64,000 nucleotides of DNA, taken from CAVQGZ01 sp963712175. Lineage in GTDB: Bacteria; Actinomycetota; Actinomycetes; Jiangellales; Jiangellaceae. The notes beneath the pieces are model-generated. The model searched no databases. It was given only the letters and a program-made list of their open reading frames with translations, and was not told the DNA's origin. Location of the stretch: the NCBI GenBank assembly GCA_963712175.1, contig CAVQGZ010000008.1, positions 1 to 64,000 on the forward strand, written 5' to 3'. The stretch's first letter is position 1. Each line of letters starts with the position of its first letter. Positions 17,109 through 25,173 of the stretch are shown here, one piece after another. The position numbers and the translations under genes are program-made.

Positions 17109-18248
17109 ATGACCACACCGGTCGTTCGCGCCGTGGGCGTCGAGGAGGAGCTACTCGTCGTCGACCCAGTGACCGGTGACCCAGTCCAGGCCGGTCCACG
17201 GCTCGTGCGCAAGGTGCGGGCCGAGACTGCTGCCGAGGGGTCGGAGAGCACCCCCGTCGTCCTCGACGGCAGCGGGATGAGCGGCGAGTTCATGCGCCAG
17301 CAGGTCGAGGTCGGCACGGCGCCTCGCGCCGACCTGTCGGCCCTGGCGGATCAGGTTCGCGAGCACCGCCGAGTCGCCAACCGCGCCGCCGAGGGCGAGG
17401 GGCTCGCGGTCGCCGCTGTGGGGACAAGCCCCATCCCCGTCACTCCGGCCGTGTCGGCGGAGGCCCGCTACCTGTCCCTGCTGTCGACGTTCCGGCAGGT
17501 CGCCGGTGACCAGCTGATCAACGGCTGCCACGTCCACGTCGACGCGGTGTCGCGAGACGAGGCCGTGGCCGTGGTCGACCGCATCCAGCCGTGGCTGCCG
17601 CTGCTGCGAGCCATCTCGTCCAACTCCCCGTTCTGGAACGGGCGGGACAGCGGCTACGCCAGCTATCGGAGCCTCGTGTGGGGCCGCTGGCCGTCCGCGG
17701 GGCCGACCGAGCCGTTCGGGAGCGTGGAGGCCTACGAACATGCCGTCGAGGCGCTGCTGGCGACGGGCGCCGTCGTCGACCGCGGGAACCTGTACTTCGA
17801 CGCCCGCCCGTCCGAGCGGTACCCGACCATCGAGATCCGCGCGGCCGACGTGTGCCTGCACCCGGACGACGCCGTGCTCCTGGGCGGGCTGGCGCGCGGA
17901 CTTGTGACGACCCTGTCCCAGAAGTGGCAGGACGCCGAGCCGTACGAGCCGATCCGCGTGGCGCTGCTGCGCACCGCCCACTGGCGGGCCGCCCGTGAGG
18001 GTCTTGGCGGCCGGCTCCAGCACCCCGTCACCCACCGTCCTGTTCCCGCGGCTGAGGCACTGCGCGCGATGCTCGACGCGATCACGCCTGCCCTGGACCA
18101 GACCGGCGACCGCATCATGGTCGCCGAGCTTGTCGACCAGGTGCTTCGGCGCGGGACTGGGGCAGCCACCCAGCGTCAGGCCTTCCACCGACGGGCCAGC
18201 CTCGCCGATGTCGTGCGAGCGGCCATCCGCGAGACACGCGCCATCTGA
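17109..18248 (+). CDS. Carboxylate-amine ligase, YbdK/GCS2 family
   Basis: This 379-residue protein belongs to glutamate-cysteine ligase family 2. Characteristic segments are RAVGVEEELLVVDPVTG at the N-terminus (the EEE Mg/ATP-binding motif), LINGCHVHVDAVSRDEA, ISSNSPFWNGRDSGYASYR, and PTIEIRAADVC near the C-terminus. E. coli YbdK has weak gamma-glutamylcysteine synthetase activity. In actinobacteria the usual thiol is mycothiol, so the real substrate may be another amino acid or a polyamine. The start at ATG 17109 lies 7 bases after the GH65 stop, so the two are probably one transcript. There is no obvious reason to link it to trehalose metabolism. Confidence 0.88.
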   Translation: MTTPVVRAVGVEEELLVVDPVTGDPVQAGPRLVRKVRAETAAEGSESTPVVLDGSGMSGEFMRQQVEVGTAPRADLSALADQVREHRRVANRAAEGEGLAVAAVGTSPIPVTPAVSAEARYLSLLSTFRQVAGDQLINGCHVHVDAVSRDEAVAVVDRIQPWLPLLRAISSNSPFWNGRDSGYASYRSLVWGRWPSAGPTEPFGSVEAYEHAVEALLATGAVVDRGNLYFDARPSERYPTIEIRAADVCLHPDDAVLLGGLARGLVTTLSQKWQDAEPYEPIRVALLRTAHWRAAREGLGGRLQHPVTHRPVPAAEALRAMLDAITPALDQTGDRIMVAELVDQVLRRGTGAATQRQAFHRRASLADVVRAAIRETRAI

Positions 18249-18328
18249 CGCGGTCCGGTCAGCGTCCGGCCTGGGCCCAGGCGCGCCCCCCGCCTCGACG
18301 ATGGAGCCTGCGGTGCGCCGTGCCCCGC

Positions 18329-18375
18329 ATGGATGGAGCCAGCGGTGCCCTCAGCGCACCAACAGCTCCATCCAT
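18329..18375 (+). terminator. Inverted repeat after the YbdK-like gene
   Basis: ATGGATGGAGC at 18329-18339 is perfectly repeated in inverse orientation at 18365-18375. The 25-base loop can form an inner hairpin (GGTGC/GCACC). The motif gatggagcc-gcggtgc also occurs just upstream at 18299-18315, giving a partial direct repeat. The position 80 bases after the stop at 18248, facing a convergent tRNA-Ser, fits a bidirectional terminator. No U-tract is seen. Confidence 0.5.
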
Positions 18376-18431
18376 CCGCGCTGCGCGATCTCTCGGGTAC
18401 AGCCACGGGTGGCCGACTCACGGCACATGAG

Positions 18432-18524
18432 CGGAGGGCGTGGGATTCGAACCCACGAGGACGGAGGGGACCCCGCCCTAGAAGTTTTCAAGACTTCCCC
18501 GTTCGGCCACTCCGGCAGCCCTCC
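18432..18524 (-). tRNA. tRNA-Ser (anticodon TGA)
   Basis: This is a 93-nt class II tRNA with acceptor stem GGAGGGC/GCCCTCC. The anticodon loop CTTGAAA gives anticodon TGA, the variable arm (GGCGGGGTCCCCTCCGTCC region) is long, and the T-arm contains GGTTCGAATCC. The discriminator is G and CCA is not encoded. Confidence 0.93.
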
Positions 18525-18568
18525 AGCGACGAGCCAGGCCATTGTGCCGCAGGAGAGCCGCGCGCGAG

Positions 18569-19249
18569 TCAGGCGGGCACGGGGCCGTCCGGACCCTCCG
18601 ACGCCCGCGGACGCACCGACGACTCGTCCATGAGCATCATGAGCGCCTCCGGGTCCCGCTCCGCCAGCATCTCGATGAGAACCCCTCGACGCTCCGCCAG
18701 GGCGGCCTTGAGAACCGGGTCGGACGTCGCACGCACCTGCGACGCGGTGGTCTGCAGCTCTCCCACCAGCTCCGGGACGCTGCGCTGCGTGCCCGGCTCA
18801 GGTCCGCGCGGACGATCCACGTCGACGCCGAGCGCAGTCAGCGTCGTGGGCCGCATCACGGCCACGAACCAAGCCCCGGCGACGACAAGAGCCAGGACGC
18901 CTCCAGAGCTCTGCGCGAAGACCGTCACCGTCGCGAGAAGGCCGCCATGAACCACGGCACCGAATGCGGCCGCCCGCGCCAGTGACCCCCGTCGGACGGA
19001 CCCGGGACGGCGAGCCTCGGCCGAGGCGTTGCGCGCGACCGTCATGACGACGCACATCCCGGCGATGAAGGCGGTCCCGCCGATCAGCGCGGCCATGCCA
19101 CCACGGAAGACGGCGTCCACGTAGGCCAGCGCCGCAACGAGCCCCACAACGACCCACCAGGCCACGACCACGGTCGAGGCCGCGCGAGACCGCGCGACGG
19201 TGGCCAGCAGGTGCGATCCGGCCGACGGGTTGCGCGGCGCGTCGTTCAT
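18569..19249 (-). CDS. Four-helix membrane protein with a cytoplasmic tail
   Basis: This 226-residue protein has four hydrophobic helices near residues 25-47, 50-72, 85-107 and 112-130 (TVVVAWWVVVGLVAALAYVD; GGMAALIGGTAFIAGMCVVM; GLLATVTVFA; GVLALVVAGAWFVAVM). The following ~90-residue soluble tail is helical and charged (VPELVGELQTTASQVRATSD; LAERRGVLIEMLAERDPEAL). No family is recognised. ATG 19249 is the start that begins family-like hydrophobic coding; the frame is open far upstream but antisense to the next gene there. It is transcribed toward tRNA-Ser and divergent from the small helical protein gene at 19364. Confidence 0.65.
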   Translation of the reverse strand: MNDAPRNPSAGSHLLATVARSRAASTVVVAWWVVVGLVAALAYVDAVFRGGMAALIGGTAFIAGMCVVMTVARNASAEARRPGSVRRGSLARAAAFGAVVHGGLLATVTVFAQSSGGVLALVVAGAWFVAVMRPTTLTALGVDVDRPRGPEPGTQRSVPELVGELQTTASQVRATSDPVLKAALAERRGVLIEMLAERDPEALMMLMDESSVRPRASEGPDGPVPA

Positions 19250-19363
19250 GCCCAGACAATGCGCGAGAGATGGCTTGGTCGCACCTCGAAGCACAAGGAC
19301 CGCGTCGAGATCGCCCGTCGGGCGGCCCTTGACAACTCCCGCGGGTGAGGTAGACCGGACGTC

Positions 19364-19822
19364 ATGTCCGAAACCTCGGCCATGCGGCCCCCCGACGGCA
19401 CTCTGGCGCCCATTCGCGCCCGCCGCGAGGCACTGGAGATCGCGGCCAGCGAGCTTCAGCAGTCCTTGGCTGTGGCCTCGGCAACTAGCCAGTGGCGAGA
19501 CGGCGTGCGCGCCGCGCTGGGCCGCACCCAGGCAGTTCTCGAGGAGCACCTGCGCACCAGCGAGGGCGCCACGGGGCTCACCGCCTCGGTCATCAAGGCC
19601 GACGCTCGGCTCAGCGGGCCGGCCGAGCGCCTCGCCAGCGAGCACGCCGACCTCGTCGAGGCCCAGCACGCAGTGTCCGAGCTCGCCGCCGACGCGGCCT
19701 CCGAGCCCGACGACATCCGCGACGCAGCGGCGGCGTTCGTCACGCTGATCCTGCGGCACCTCCAGCACGCCCATGACCTGCTGCACGACGCGATCGAGTC
19801 GGAGCTGGGCGGCGGCGACTGA
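19364..19822 (+). CDS. Small all-helical cytoplasmic protein, unknown function
   Basis: This 152-residue protein is predicted to be almost entirely helical (RREALEIAASELQQSLAVAS; QAVLEEHLRTSEGATGL; VEAQHAVSELAADAASEPDD; VTLILRHLQHAHDLLHDAIE). The spaced histidines and glutamates in the last helix recall hemerythrin-like bundles, but the full iron-site pattern is not visible, so I do not call it that. ATG 19364 follows a weak ribosome binding site. It converges on the helicase gene, whose stop is 49 bases away. Confidence 0.55.
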   Translation: MSETSAMRPPDGTLAPIRARREALEIAASELQQSLAVASATSQWRDGVRAALGRTQAVLEEHLRTSEGATGLTASVIKADARLSGPAERLASEHADLVEAQHAVSELAADAASEPDDIRDAAAAFVTLILRHLQHAHDLLHDAIESELGGGD

Positions 19823-19871
19823 ACCCCCGAAGGCCGTCGGCCAGCGGCCGGCCCGACTGGATCGGTTCCGC

Positions 19872-21608
19872 CTAGCCGCTTCTGTCTCGACGCACGCTCG
19901 GCCGACGACCCCGCAGGGTGGTGCGACGCAGCGCCGAGATGACCTCGTCAACGTTGGACGCAGGCACCTCGACCAGGGAGAACTTCTCGAAGATCTCGAT
20001 CGCGCCGATGTCGCGGCCCCGCAGGCTCGACTCGTTCGCGATGGCCCCGACAAGGTCGTTGGGACCGACCCGTGACTGGCGTCCCGCGCCGATGAAGATC
20101 TTCACGCCATCGGCGAGCCGTGACGCCGACGGTGCGCCCGAGCGCGACCCCCCCTCACCGCGCGCCCTCGTGGGTCGTTCGCCGTGACTGCCGTCGCGGT
20201 GCTCGCGGGACTGCCGGGGTGGGCGAGCCGCTGGGATCTCCACATCGTCGTCCCCCTCCCCGCCCGACGCCTCATGCGCGATCCGGACGGCGGCCAGGGC
20301 GATGTCGACGACGTCGAACTCGTCGCTCAACGACTCGACCACCACCCGGAAGCGGTCGTTGTCCGAGGCCAGCAAGGCCTCCCGCAAGGACGCTCGCGTC
20401 AGCTCGAGGCGCCGCGCCCGCAGGTCTGCCACCGTCGGCACGTTCTCCCGCGCCACCTTCGACCCGGTGGACCTCTCGATCGCGGCGATCATGCGGTGCT
20501 CGCGAGGCTCGGCCAAGGTGATGGCGACGCCCTCTCGCCCCGCACGCCCAACCCGGCCGATGCGGTGGACGTAGGCCTCCGGAGCGGCAGGCACGTCATA
20601 GTTCACGACGTGGGTGAGCTGGTCGACGTCCAGACCACGGGCTGCGACATCGGTGGCGACCAGCAGCTCGGTGGAGCCCTGGCGAAGCCGCCCCATGACC
20701 CGGTCCCGTTGGTCCTGCGTCAGACCGCCGTGCAAAGCCTCCGCGCGATACCCGCGTCCGTTCATGGTCACGGTGAGGGAGTCGACCTCCGCGCGGGTGC
20801 GGCAGAAGACGATCGTCGCCACCGGCGCCTCCACGTCGAGCAGACGACCCAGCGCGGCCGGCTTGTACTGGCGGGGCACCGTGTAGACGACCTGGCGCAC
20901 CTTCGGCGCCTCGCCGGCGGGGGGCTTCTCCGGCCCCCCCAGCGTCACCCGAACCGGGTCACGCAGGTGGGACCGGGCCATGCGCTCGATGCGCTTGGGC
21001 ATCGTCGCCGAGAACAGCACGGTCTGACGCTCGCTGGGCGTCCTCTCCAGGATCGCCTCGATGTCCTCGGCGAAGCCCATGTCGAGCATCTCGTCCGCTT
21101 CGTCGAGGACGACCGTCGCCACCCCGTCGAGGCGCAACGAGCCTCGATCGATCAGGTCGAGCGCCCGACCGGGCGTAGCGACGACGATGTCGACGCCATC
21201 GGACAGGCTGCGGATCTGGCGCCCCATCGGCGCTCCGCCGTAGACCGGCAGGACACGGGCGTCCAGGCGGGCTCCGTAGCGGTGGATCGCCTCGCTGACC
21301 TGGACGGCGAGTTCACGGGTAGGCACCAGGACGAGGCCGGCGGGCCCAGCACGACGTGCCGCGGCCGAGCGGCCGGTGAGGCGGTTGAGCATCGGCAACG
21401 CGAACGCCGCCGTCTTGCCGGTCCCGGTCGCTGCCTGCCCGAAGAGGTCGCGGCCGGCCGCGACATGTGGCACTGCCTCGCGCTGGATCGGAGTCGGCTC
21501 CTCGTAGCCGAGCTCGCCGAGGGTCTGGACAAGCTCGTCTGCCAGGTCGAGGTCTGCGAAGACCACGGCCTCGTCCGGGGTGGCCGTCATCGCAACCTCG
21601 TCGCTCAT
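19872..21608 (-). CDS. deaD: DEAD-box ATP-dependent RNA helicase
   Basis: This 578-residue helicase carries all core motifs: FADLDLADELVQTLGELGYE (Q-motif region), AATGTGKTAA (Walker A), PTRELAVQV, TPGR, VVLDEADEMLDMGF, SATMPKR, TDVAARGLDVDQLTHVVNYD and HRIGRVGRAG. A C-terminal domain (KIFIGAGRQSRVGPNDLVGA... SLVEVPASNVDEV) matches the DbpA-type RNA-binding fold, found in DeaD/CsdA proteins that remodel rRNA and mRNA during cold stress and ribosome assembly. The linker is Arg/Gly/Ser-rich. ATG 21608 is taken as the start; ATG 21590 is an alternative. The gene is divergent from ppgK with 50 bases between starts. Confidence 0.94.
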   Translation of the reverse strand: MSDEVAMTATPDEAVVFADLDLADELVQTLGELGYEEPTPIQREAVPHVAAGRDLFGQAATGTGKTAAFALPMLNRLTGRSAAARRAGPAGLVLVPTRELAVQVSEAIHRYGARLDARVLPVYGGAPMGRQIRSLSDGVDIVVATPGRALDLIDRGSLRLDGVATVVLDEADEMLDMGFAEDIEAILERTPSERQTVLFSATMPKRIERMARSHLRDPVRVTLGGPEKPPAGEAPKVRQVVYTVPRQYKPAALGRLLDVEAPVATIVFCRTRAEVDSLTVTMNGRGYRAEALHGGLTQDQRDRVMGRLRQGSTELLVATDVAARGLDVDQLTHVVNYDVPAAPEAYVHRIGRVGRAGREGVAITLAEPREHRMIAAIERSTGSKVARENVPTVADLRARRLELTRASLREALLASDNDRFRVVVESLSDEFDVVDIALAAVRIAHEASGGEGDDDVEIPAARPPRQSREHRDGSHGERPTRARGEGGSRSGAPSASRLADGVKIFIGAGRQSRVGPNDLVGAIANESSLRGRDIGAIEIFEKFSLVEVPASNVDEVISALRRTTLRGRRPSVRRDRSG

Positions 21609-21658
21609 CACACCATCATGGCCGACATCGAGCCCTTCGAACGCTACGGTCGGAAACC

Positions 21659-22435
21659 GTGGCCCAGGCACCGCTCACGCTCAGCGTCGATTGCGGAGGC
21701 ACCGGGCTCAAGTGCCTGGTGCTGGACCGCGACGGCGCGGCGGTCAGCGACCGGGTGCGCGTCCCGACTCCGTATCCCTGCCCCCCTGAGGTGTTCGTCG
21801 ACGCGCTGGACCGCATCGCCACCGGCACCGGAGTCGACTTCAACCGCGTGTCGGTCGGCATGCCGGGGCTGGTCCGACGTGGGGTCGTCTCGTGGACCCC
21901 GCACTACGTCACCGAGGGGGGCCCGTTCACACCCGTGCGCTCCGACCTGGCCCTGGAGTGGGAGAACCTCGACGTGCGCGAGCTTCTGGAACGCACGTTC
22001 GCTCGCCCGACCCTGGTCGTCAACGACGCAGAGCTTGCAGGCCTCTCAGTGATCACTGGCCGGGGCTACGAGGTGATGCTCACGCTCGGGACCGGGCTGG
22101 GATTCGCCCACTACGCCGAGGGTGCCGTGCTGCCCAAGATCGAGGTCTCGGCAGCACCCTTCCGCAAAGGACGAACCTACGACGAGATGCTCGGCAACCA
22201 CGCGCGCAAGGCCAGGGGCAGCAAGGCGTGGAGCAAGGACGTCCAGCGCGCACTCCGACGGCTCTTCGCCACCTACTACTGGGATCGCGCCTACCTCGGC
22301 GGCGGTGGGGCCAAGCACGTGCGTCGGCGCGTGGACGAGTACGTCACGGTCGTGGGCAACCGCGCGGGCATCCTCGGCGGAGTACGCCTCTGGGAGGACG
22401 CGCACGCCCGCGAGGCGGCGATGCCGATCACCTGA
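21659..22435 (+). CDS. ppgK: Polyphosphate glucokinase
   Basis: This 258-residue protein is a ROK-fold kinase of the actinobacterial polyphosphate/ATP glucokinase type, which phosphorylates glucose to glucose-6-phosphate and feeds glycolysis and the otsA substrate pool. The phosphate-1 loop is SVDCGGTGLKCLVLD. The sugar-site region is VGMPGLVRRGVV and VVNDAELAGLSVITG, and the adenosine loop is MLTLGTGLGFA. The ROK zinc motif is absent, as usual for PpgK. The start is GTG 21659, and the upstream open frame is antisense helicase. The stop overlaps the convergent nitrilase stop by 8 bases. Confidence 0.92.
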   Translation: MAQAPLTLSVDCGGTGLKCLVLDRDGAAVSDRVRVPTPYPCPPEVFVDALDRIATGTGVDFNRVSVGMPGLVRRGVVSWTPHYVTEGGPFTPVRSDLALEWENLDVRELLERTFARPTLVVNDAELAGLSVITGRGYEVMLTLGTGLGFAHYAEGAVLPKIEVSAAPFRKGRTYDEMLGNHARKARGSKAWSKDVQRALRRLFATYYWDRAYLGGGGAKHVRRRVDEYVTVVGNRAGILGGVRLWEDAHAREAAMPIT

Positions 22436-23243
22436 CCCGCGGGGTCACGTCCCACCGGCGGTTGGCCAGCGACGGATTGACCTCGCGCACCTCGGCGACT
22501 CGGGAGGCGTCGACGGAAGCCGCGACAGCGCCGTCCTGCTCGGCCAGGCCCACGACGACCTGCCCCATCGGGTCGACGAGCCGGGTGAGGCCGCAGTAGC
22601 GCCGTCCGGACTTGGCAACCCCAGCCACGAACACCGTGTTCTCGATGGCGCGGGCCGCCAGGAGCGTCGTCCAGTGGTGCTCCTTGGACGGGCCCGCCAA
22701 CCACGCAGCCGGTACGAGCAGAAGCGTCGCGCCGGCATCCGTCAGGGCCCGTGCCTGCTCCGGGAAACGCAGGTCGTAGCAGGTCATGAGTCCCACCCGG
22801 ACGGAGCTGCCCTCGCGTGCCGGGACGTCCAACGTCACCGCCGCCGGCTCGCCGGCACCGAGCCTGTCGCTCTCGGCGTACCCGAACGCGTCGTAGAGGT
22901 GCGCCTTGCGGTAGGTGGCCGCCACGGATCCGTCGGGGGCGGCAGCCACCAGCGTGTTGAACGGCAGGCCGCCCTCGACGGCCTCGAACATGCCGCCGAC
23001 CACGGTCGCGGCCGACCGTGCGGCGATCTCGCCCAGCAGAGCGACGAAGGGTCCGTCCACCGGTTCGGCAACGTCGGTCAGCGCACGTTCGCCGGACCCG
23101 AAGTCGGCCTGGGCTGCCTCGGGAAGCACGATGAGATCGACCCGCCCGGCGCCGCGCAGCCCGTCGGCCACGGCCGCCCGGATGAGGTCGCGGTTGTCGG
23201 CCGGCGAGGTTCCAGTGCTGACCTGGACGAGGAGCAGTCGCAT
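22428..23243 (-). CDS. Carbon-nitrogen hydrolase (nitrilase superfamily)
   Basis: This 271-residue nitrilase-fold amidase has the catalytic triad: Glu in IVLPEAAQADFG, Lys in ATYRKAHLYDAFG and Cys in VGLMTCYDLRFPEQARAL. The last motif resembles the deaminated-glutathione amidase / omega-amidase (Nit1/Nit2-like) branch, so a small amide-repair role is plausible, but the substrate cannot be fixed from sequence. ATG 23243 overlaps the stop of the SDR gene (TGATG), so the two are translationally coupled. The 3' end overlaps ppgK tail-to-tail by 8 bases, with no room for a separate terminator. Confidence 0.9.
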   Translation of the reverse strand: MRLLLVQVSTGTSPADNRDLIRAAVADGLRGAGRVDLIVLPEAAQADFGSGERALTDVAEPVDGPFVALLGEIAARSAATVVGGMFEAVEGGLPFNTLVAAAPDGSVAATYRKAHLYDAFGYAESDRLGAGEPAAVTLDVPAREGSSVRVGLMTCYDLRFPEQARALTDAGATLLLVPAAWLAGPSKEHHWTTLLAARAIENTVFVAGVAKSGRRYCGLTRLVDPMGQVVVGLAEQDGAVAASVDASRVAEVREVNPSLANRRWDVTPRVR

Positions 23244-24007
23244 CAGGCCCGCCCGGCTCCGCCGTCCACGTAGAGCACCTGCCCAGTGATGAAGCCGGCG
23301 CCCTCGGACGCCAGGAAGGAGATGGCGTTGGCGACGTCGTCCGGCTCGCCGACACGCCGGACGGGCGTCGCTGCCGCGACGTTGCTCTGGAAGTCCTCGA
23401 ACGACACGCCGATGCGGTCGGCCGTCTGCTGGGTCATGGCGGACGAGATGAACCCCGGGGCGACAGCGTTGGCCGTGATCCCGAAGGGCCCGAGCTCGAG
23501 CGCGAGGGTCTTGGTGAACCCCCGGATGCCCGCCTTGGCCGCGGAGTAGTTGGCCTGTCCGCGGTTGCCGTCACCGGCGATCGACGACAGGTTCACGATG
23601 CGGCCGTACTTGTTGGCGACCATGTGCTTCTGCGCCGTCTGGGTACACAGGAATGCCCCTTTGAGGTGCACGTTCATGACCAGGTCCCAGTCTGAGTCGG
23701 TCATCTTGAACAGCATGTTGTCGCGGATCAGCCCCGCGTTGTTCACCAGGATGTCGACCCGACCGAGCTCGTCGACCACACTGCCGATGCCGGCTTCCAC
23801 CTGCTCGCGGTCCGAGACGTCCATGCCCACCGCCAGAGCACGTCCGCCCTCGGCCTCGATGGCCTCCACGGTCGTCGCGCAGTCGGGCGCGGAGAGGTCG
23901 CAGACGGCCACGGCGTTGCCGTCCGCGGCCAGTCGCACCGCCGTCGCCGCTCCGATTCCCCGCGCCGCGCCGGTCACTACCGCTACCCGCTGGGTGCTGG
24001 TGTCCAT
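23243..24007 (-). CDS. SDR-family 3-oxoacyl-ACP reductase-like enzyme
   Basis: This 254-residue classical short-chain dehydrogenase is close to FabG. The cofactor motif is VTGAARGIGAATAVRL, followed by LVNNAGLIRDNMLFKM, the catalytic Ser in NLSSIAGDGNRGQANYSAAKAG and the Tyr-x-x-x-Lys in YSAAK, then VAPGFISSAMTQ. Several FabG-like paralogues are usual in actinobacteria, so this is not necessarily the fatty-acid synthase enzyme. It is coupled with the nitrilase gene downstream and divergent from the K+ channel gene. Confidence 0.88.
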   Translation of the reverse strand: MDTSTQRVAVVTGAARGIGAATAVRLAADGNAVAVCDLSAPDCATTVEAIEAEGGRALAVGMDVSDREQVEAGIGSVVDELGRVDILVNNAGLIRDNMLFKMTDSDWDLVMNVHLKGAFLCTQTAQKHMVANKYGRIVNLSSIAGDGNRGQANYSAAKAGIRGFTKTLALELGPFGITANAVAPGFISSAMTQQTADRIGVSFEDFQSNVAAATPVRRVGEPDDVANAISFLASEGAGFITGQVLYVDGGAGRA

Positions 24008-24034
24008 ACCCTTCCTCTCGTGATCACCGTCCGA

Positions 24035-24055
24035 ACCCGCCGGCCCTCGGCGGGT
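24035..24055 (+). promoter_or_regulatory. Perfect 8-bp hairpin in the K+ channel leader
   Basis: ACCCGCCG at 24035-24042 pairs perfectly with CGGCGGGT at 24048-24055 across a 5-base loop. It lies 20 bases before the ATG at 24076, between two divergent genes. A smaller palindrome, GGACGaaCGTCC, immediately precedes the start codon (24064-24075) and covers the place where a ribosome binding site should be. Together they could limit translation. This is an inference from structure only. Confidence 0.35.
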
Positions 24056-24075
24056 GCGACTCGGGACGAACGTCC

Positions 24076-25149
24076 ATGAGCACGCAGATTCCGCTCACCG
24101 ACACGCAGGCCCCCAGTGGCACCATCTTGCTCGGTCGGCGCAAGGTCAGCCCATTCCGGGCCATCGGGATCCGTGTCATCATCGCCTTGGCGGTGCTCAC
24201 GGCCGTCGTCGCGACGGTCTACCTCGACCGAGACGGGTACGTCGACAACGCCGACGGCGAGGTCAGCCTTCTCGACGCGCTCTACTACTCGACGGTGACG
24301 CTGTCGACGACTGGATATGGCGACATCACGCCGGTCAGCGACGGGGCGCGGCTGGTCAACGTCCTCGTCATCACGCCGCTGCGGATCCTGTTCCTGATCG
24401 TGCTGGTCGGCACCACACTTGAAGCACTCACCTTCCGCAGCCGCGAGGCGTGGCGGGTCGACCGCTGGAGGAACAGCGTGGACAATCACATCGTCGTCGT
24501 CGGCTATGGCGTCAAGGGGCGCAGCGCCGTCAAGACGCTGCTCTCCAACGACGTCCCTCGGTCCAAGATCGTCGTGGTCGACCCCATGCAGTCCAACATC
24601 AGCGAGGCGAACGAGGACGGCCTCGTGGGGGTGGTCGGCGACGCCACCCGCTCGGAGGTGCTGCGCCGCGCCTCCATCGACAAGGCGGCCAAGGTCGTGA
24701 TCTCCCCCGAACGTGATGACACCGCTGTGCTGGTCACGCTGACCTCGCGCAGTCTCAACCCCGACGCCACGATCATCGTGTCGGTCCGCGAGGAGGAGAA
24801 CGCAGGCATCATTCGCCACAGCGGCGCCGACTCGGTGATCACGTCGTCGGACTCGGTAGGCCGCCTCCTCGGCATGGCAGCCGTCAGCCCGACTCTGTCG
24901 GGCGTCCTCGAGGACTTGCTCTCCAGCGGGGAGGGCCTGGAGGTCGCCGAGCGCCGGGTGCTCCCCCGTGAGGAGGGCCGCACCCCGTGGCAGCTCGACG
25001 AGCCCGTCCTGGCGGTCGTCCGCGACAACGAGACCGTCCCCTACTACTCCCCCGCAGTCGGGCACCTGGTCCGAGACGACCGAATCATCGTGGTGCGCCC
25101 CGCCGAGGAGCTGCTGTGGGCGAAGAAGGTCGGCCCTGACGACGAGTGA
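24076..25149 (+). CDS. Two-helix potassium channel with RCK/TrkA-N domain
   Basis: This 357-residue protein has TM1 near residues 29-50, a pore helix, the selectivity filter STTGYGDITPVS near 77-84, and TM2 near 93-115. A cytoplasmic RCK domain begins with VDNHIVVVGYGVKGRSAVKT (Rossmann GxGxxG) and IVVVDPMQSNI, and a C-terminal regulatory part follows. This is the Kch/MthK-like architecture, which gates K+ flux in response to nucleotides or cations. Length is typical. The start ATG has no clear ribosome binding site: a palindrome occupies that position. Confidence 0.93.
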   Translation: MSTQIPLTDTQAPSGTILLGRRKVSPFRAIGIRVIIALAVLTAVVATVYLDRDGYVDNADGEVSLLDALYYSTVTLSTTGYGDITPVSDGARLVNVLVITPLRILFLIVLVGTTLEALTFRSREAWRVDRWRNSVDNHIVVVGYGVKGRSAVKTLLSNDVPRSKIVVVDPMQSNISEANEDGLVGVVGDATRSEVLRRASIDKAAKVVISPERDDTAVLVTLTSRSLNPDATIIVSVREEENAGIIRHSGADSVITSSDSVGRLLGMAAVSPTLSGVLEDLLSSGEGLEVAERRVLPREEGRTPWQLDEPVLAVVRDNETVPYYSPAVGHLVRDDRIIVVRPAEELLWAKKVGPDDE

Positions 25150-25173
25150 GCGGCCTGACCTACGGTGAGGCAC

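Noticed and set aside
14624..17317. Two long minus-strand ORFs (442 codons each) antisense to the GH65 gene
   Set aside because: They lie opposite a clearly coding GH65 frame, have no domain, and are an effect of high GC; no ribosome binding site supports them.
20184..22052. Long plus-strand ORF antisense to the DEAD-box helicase
   Set aside because: It mirrors the helicase frame; only the ppgK frame in the same region has recognised motifs.
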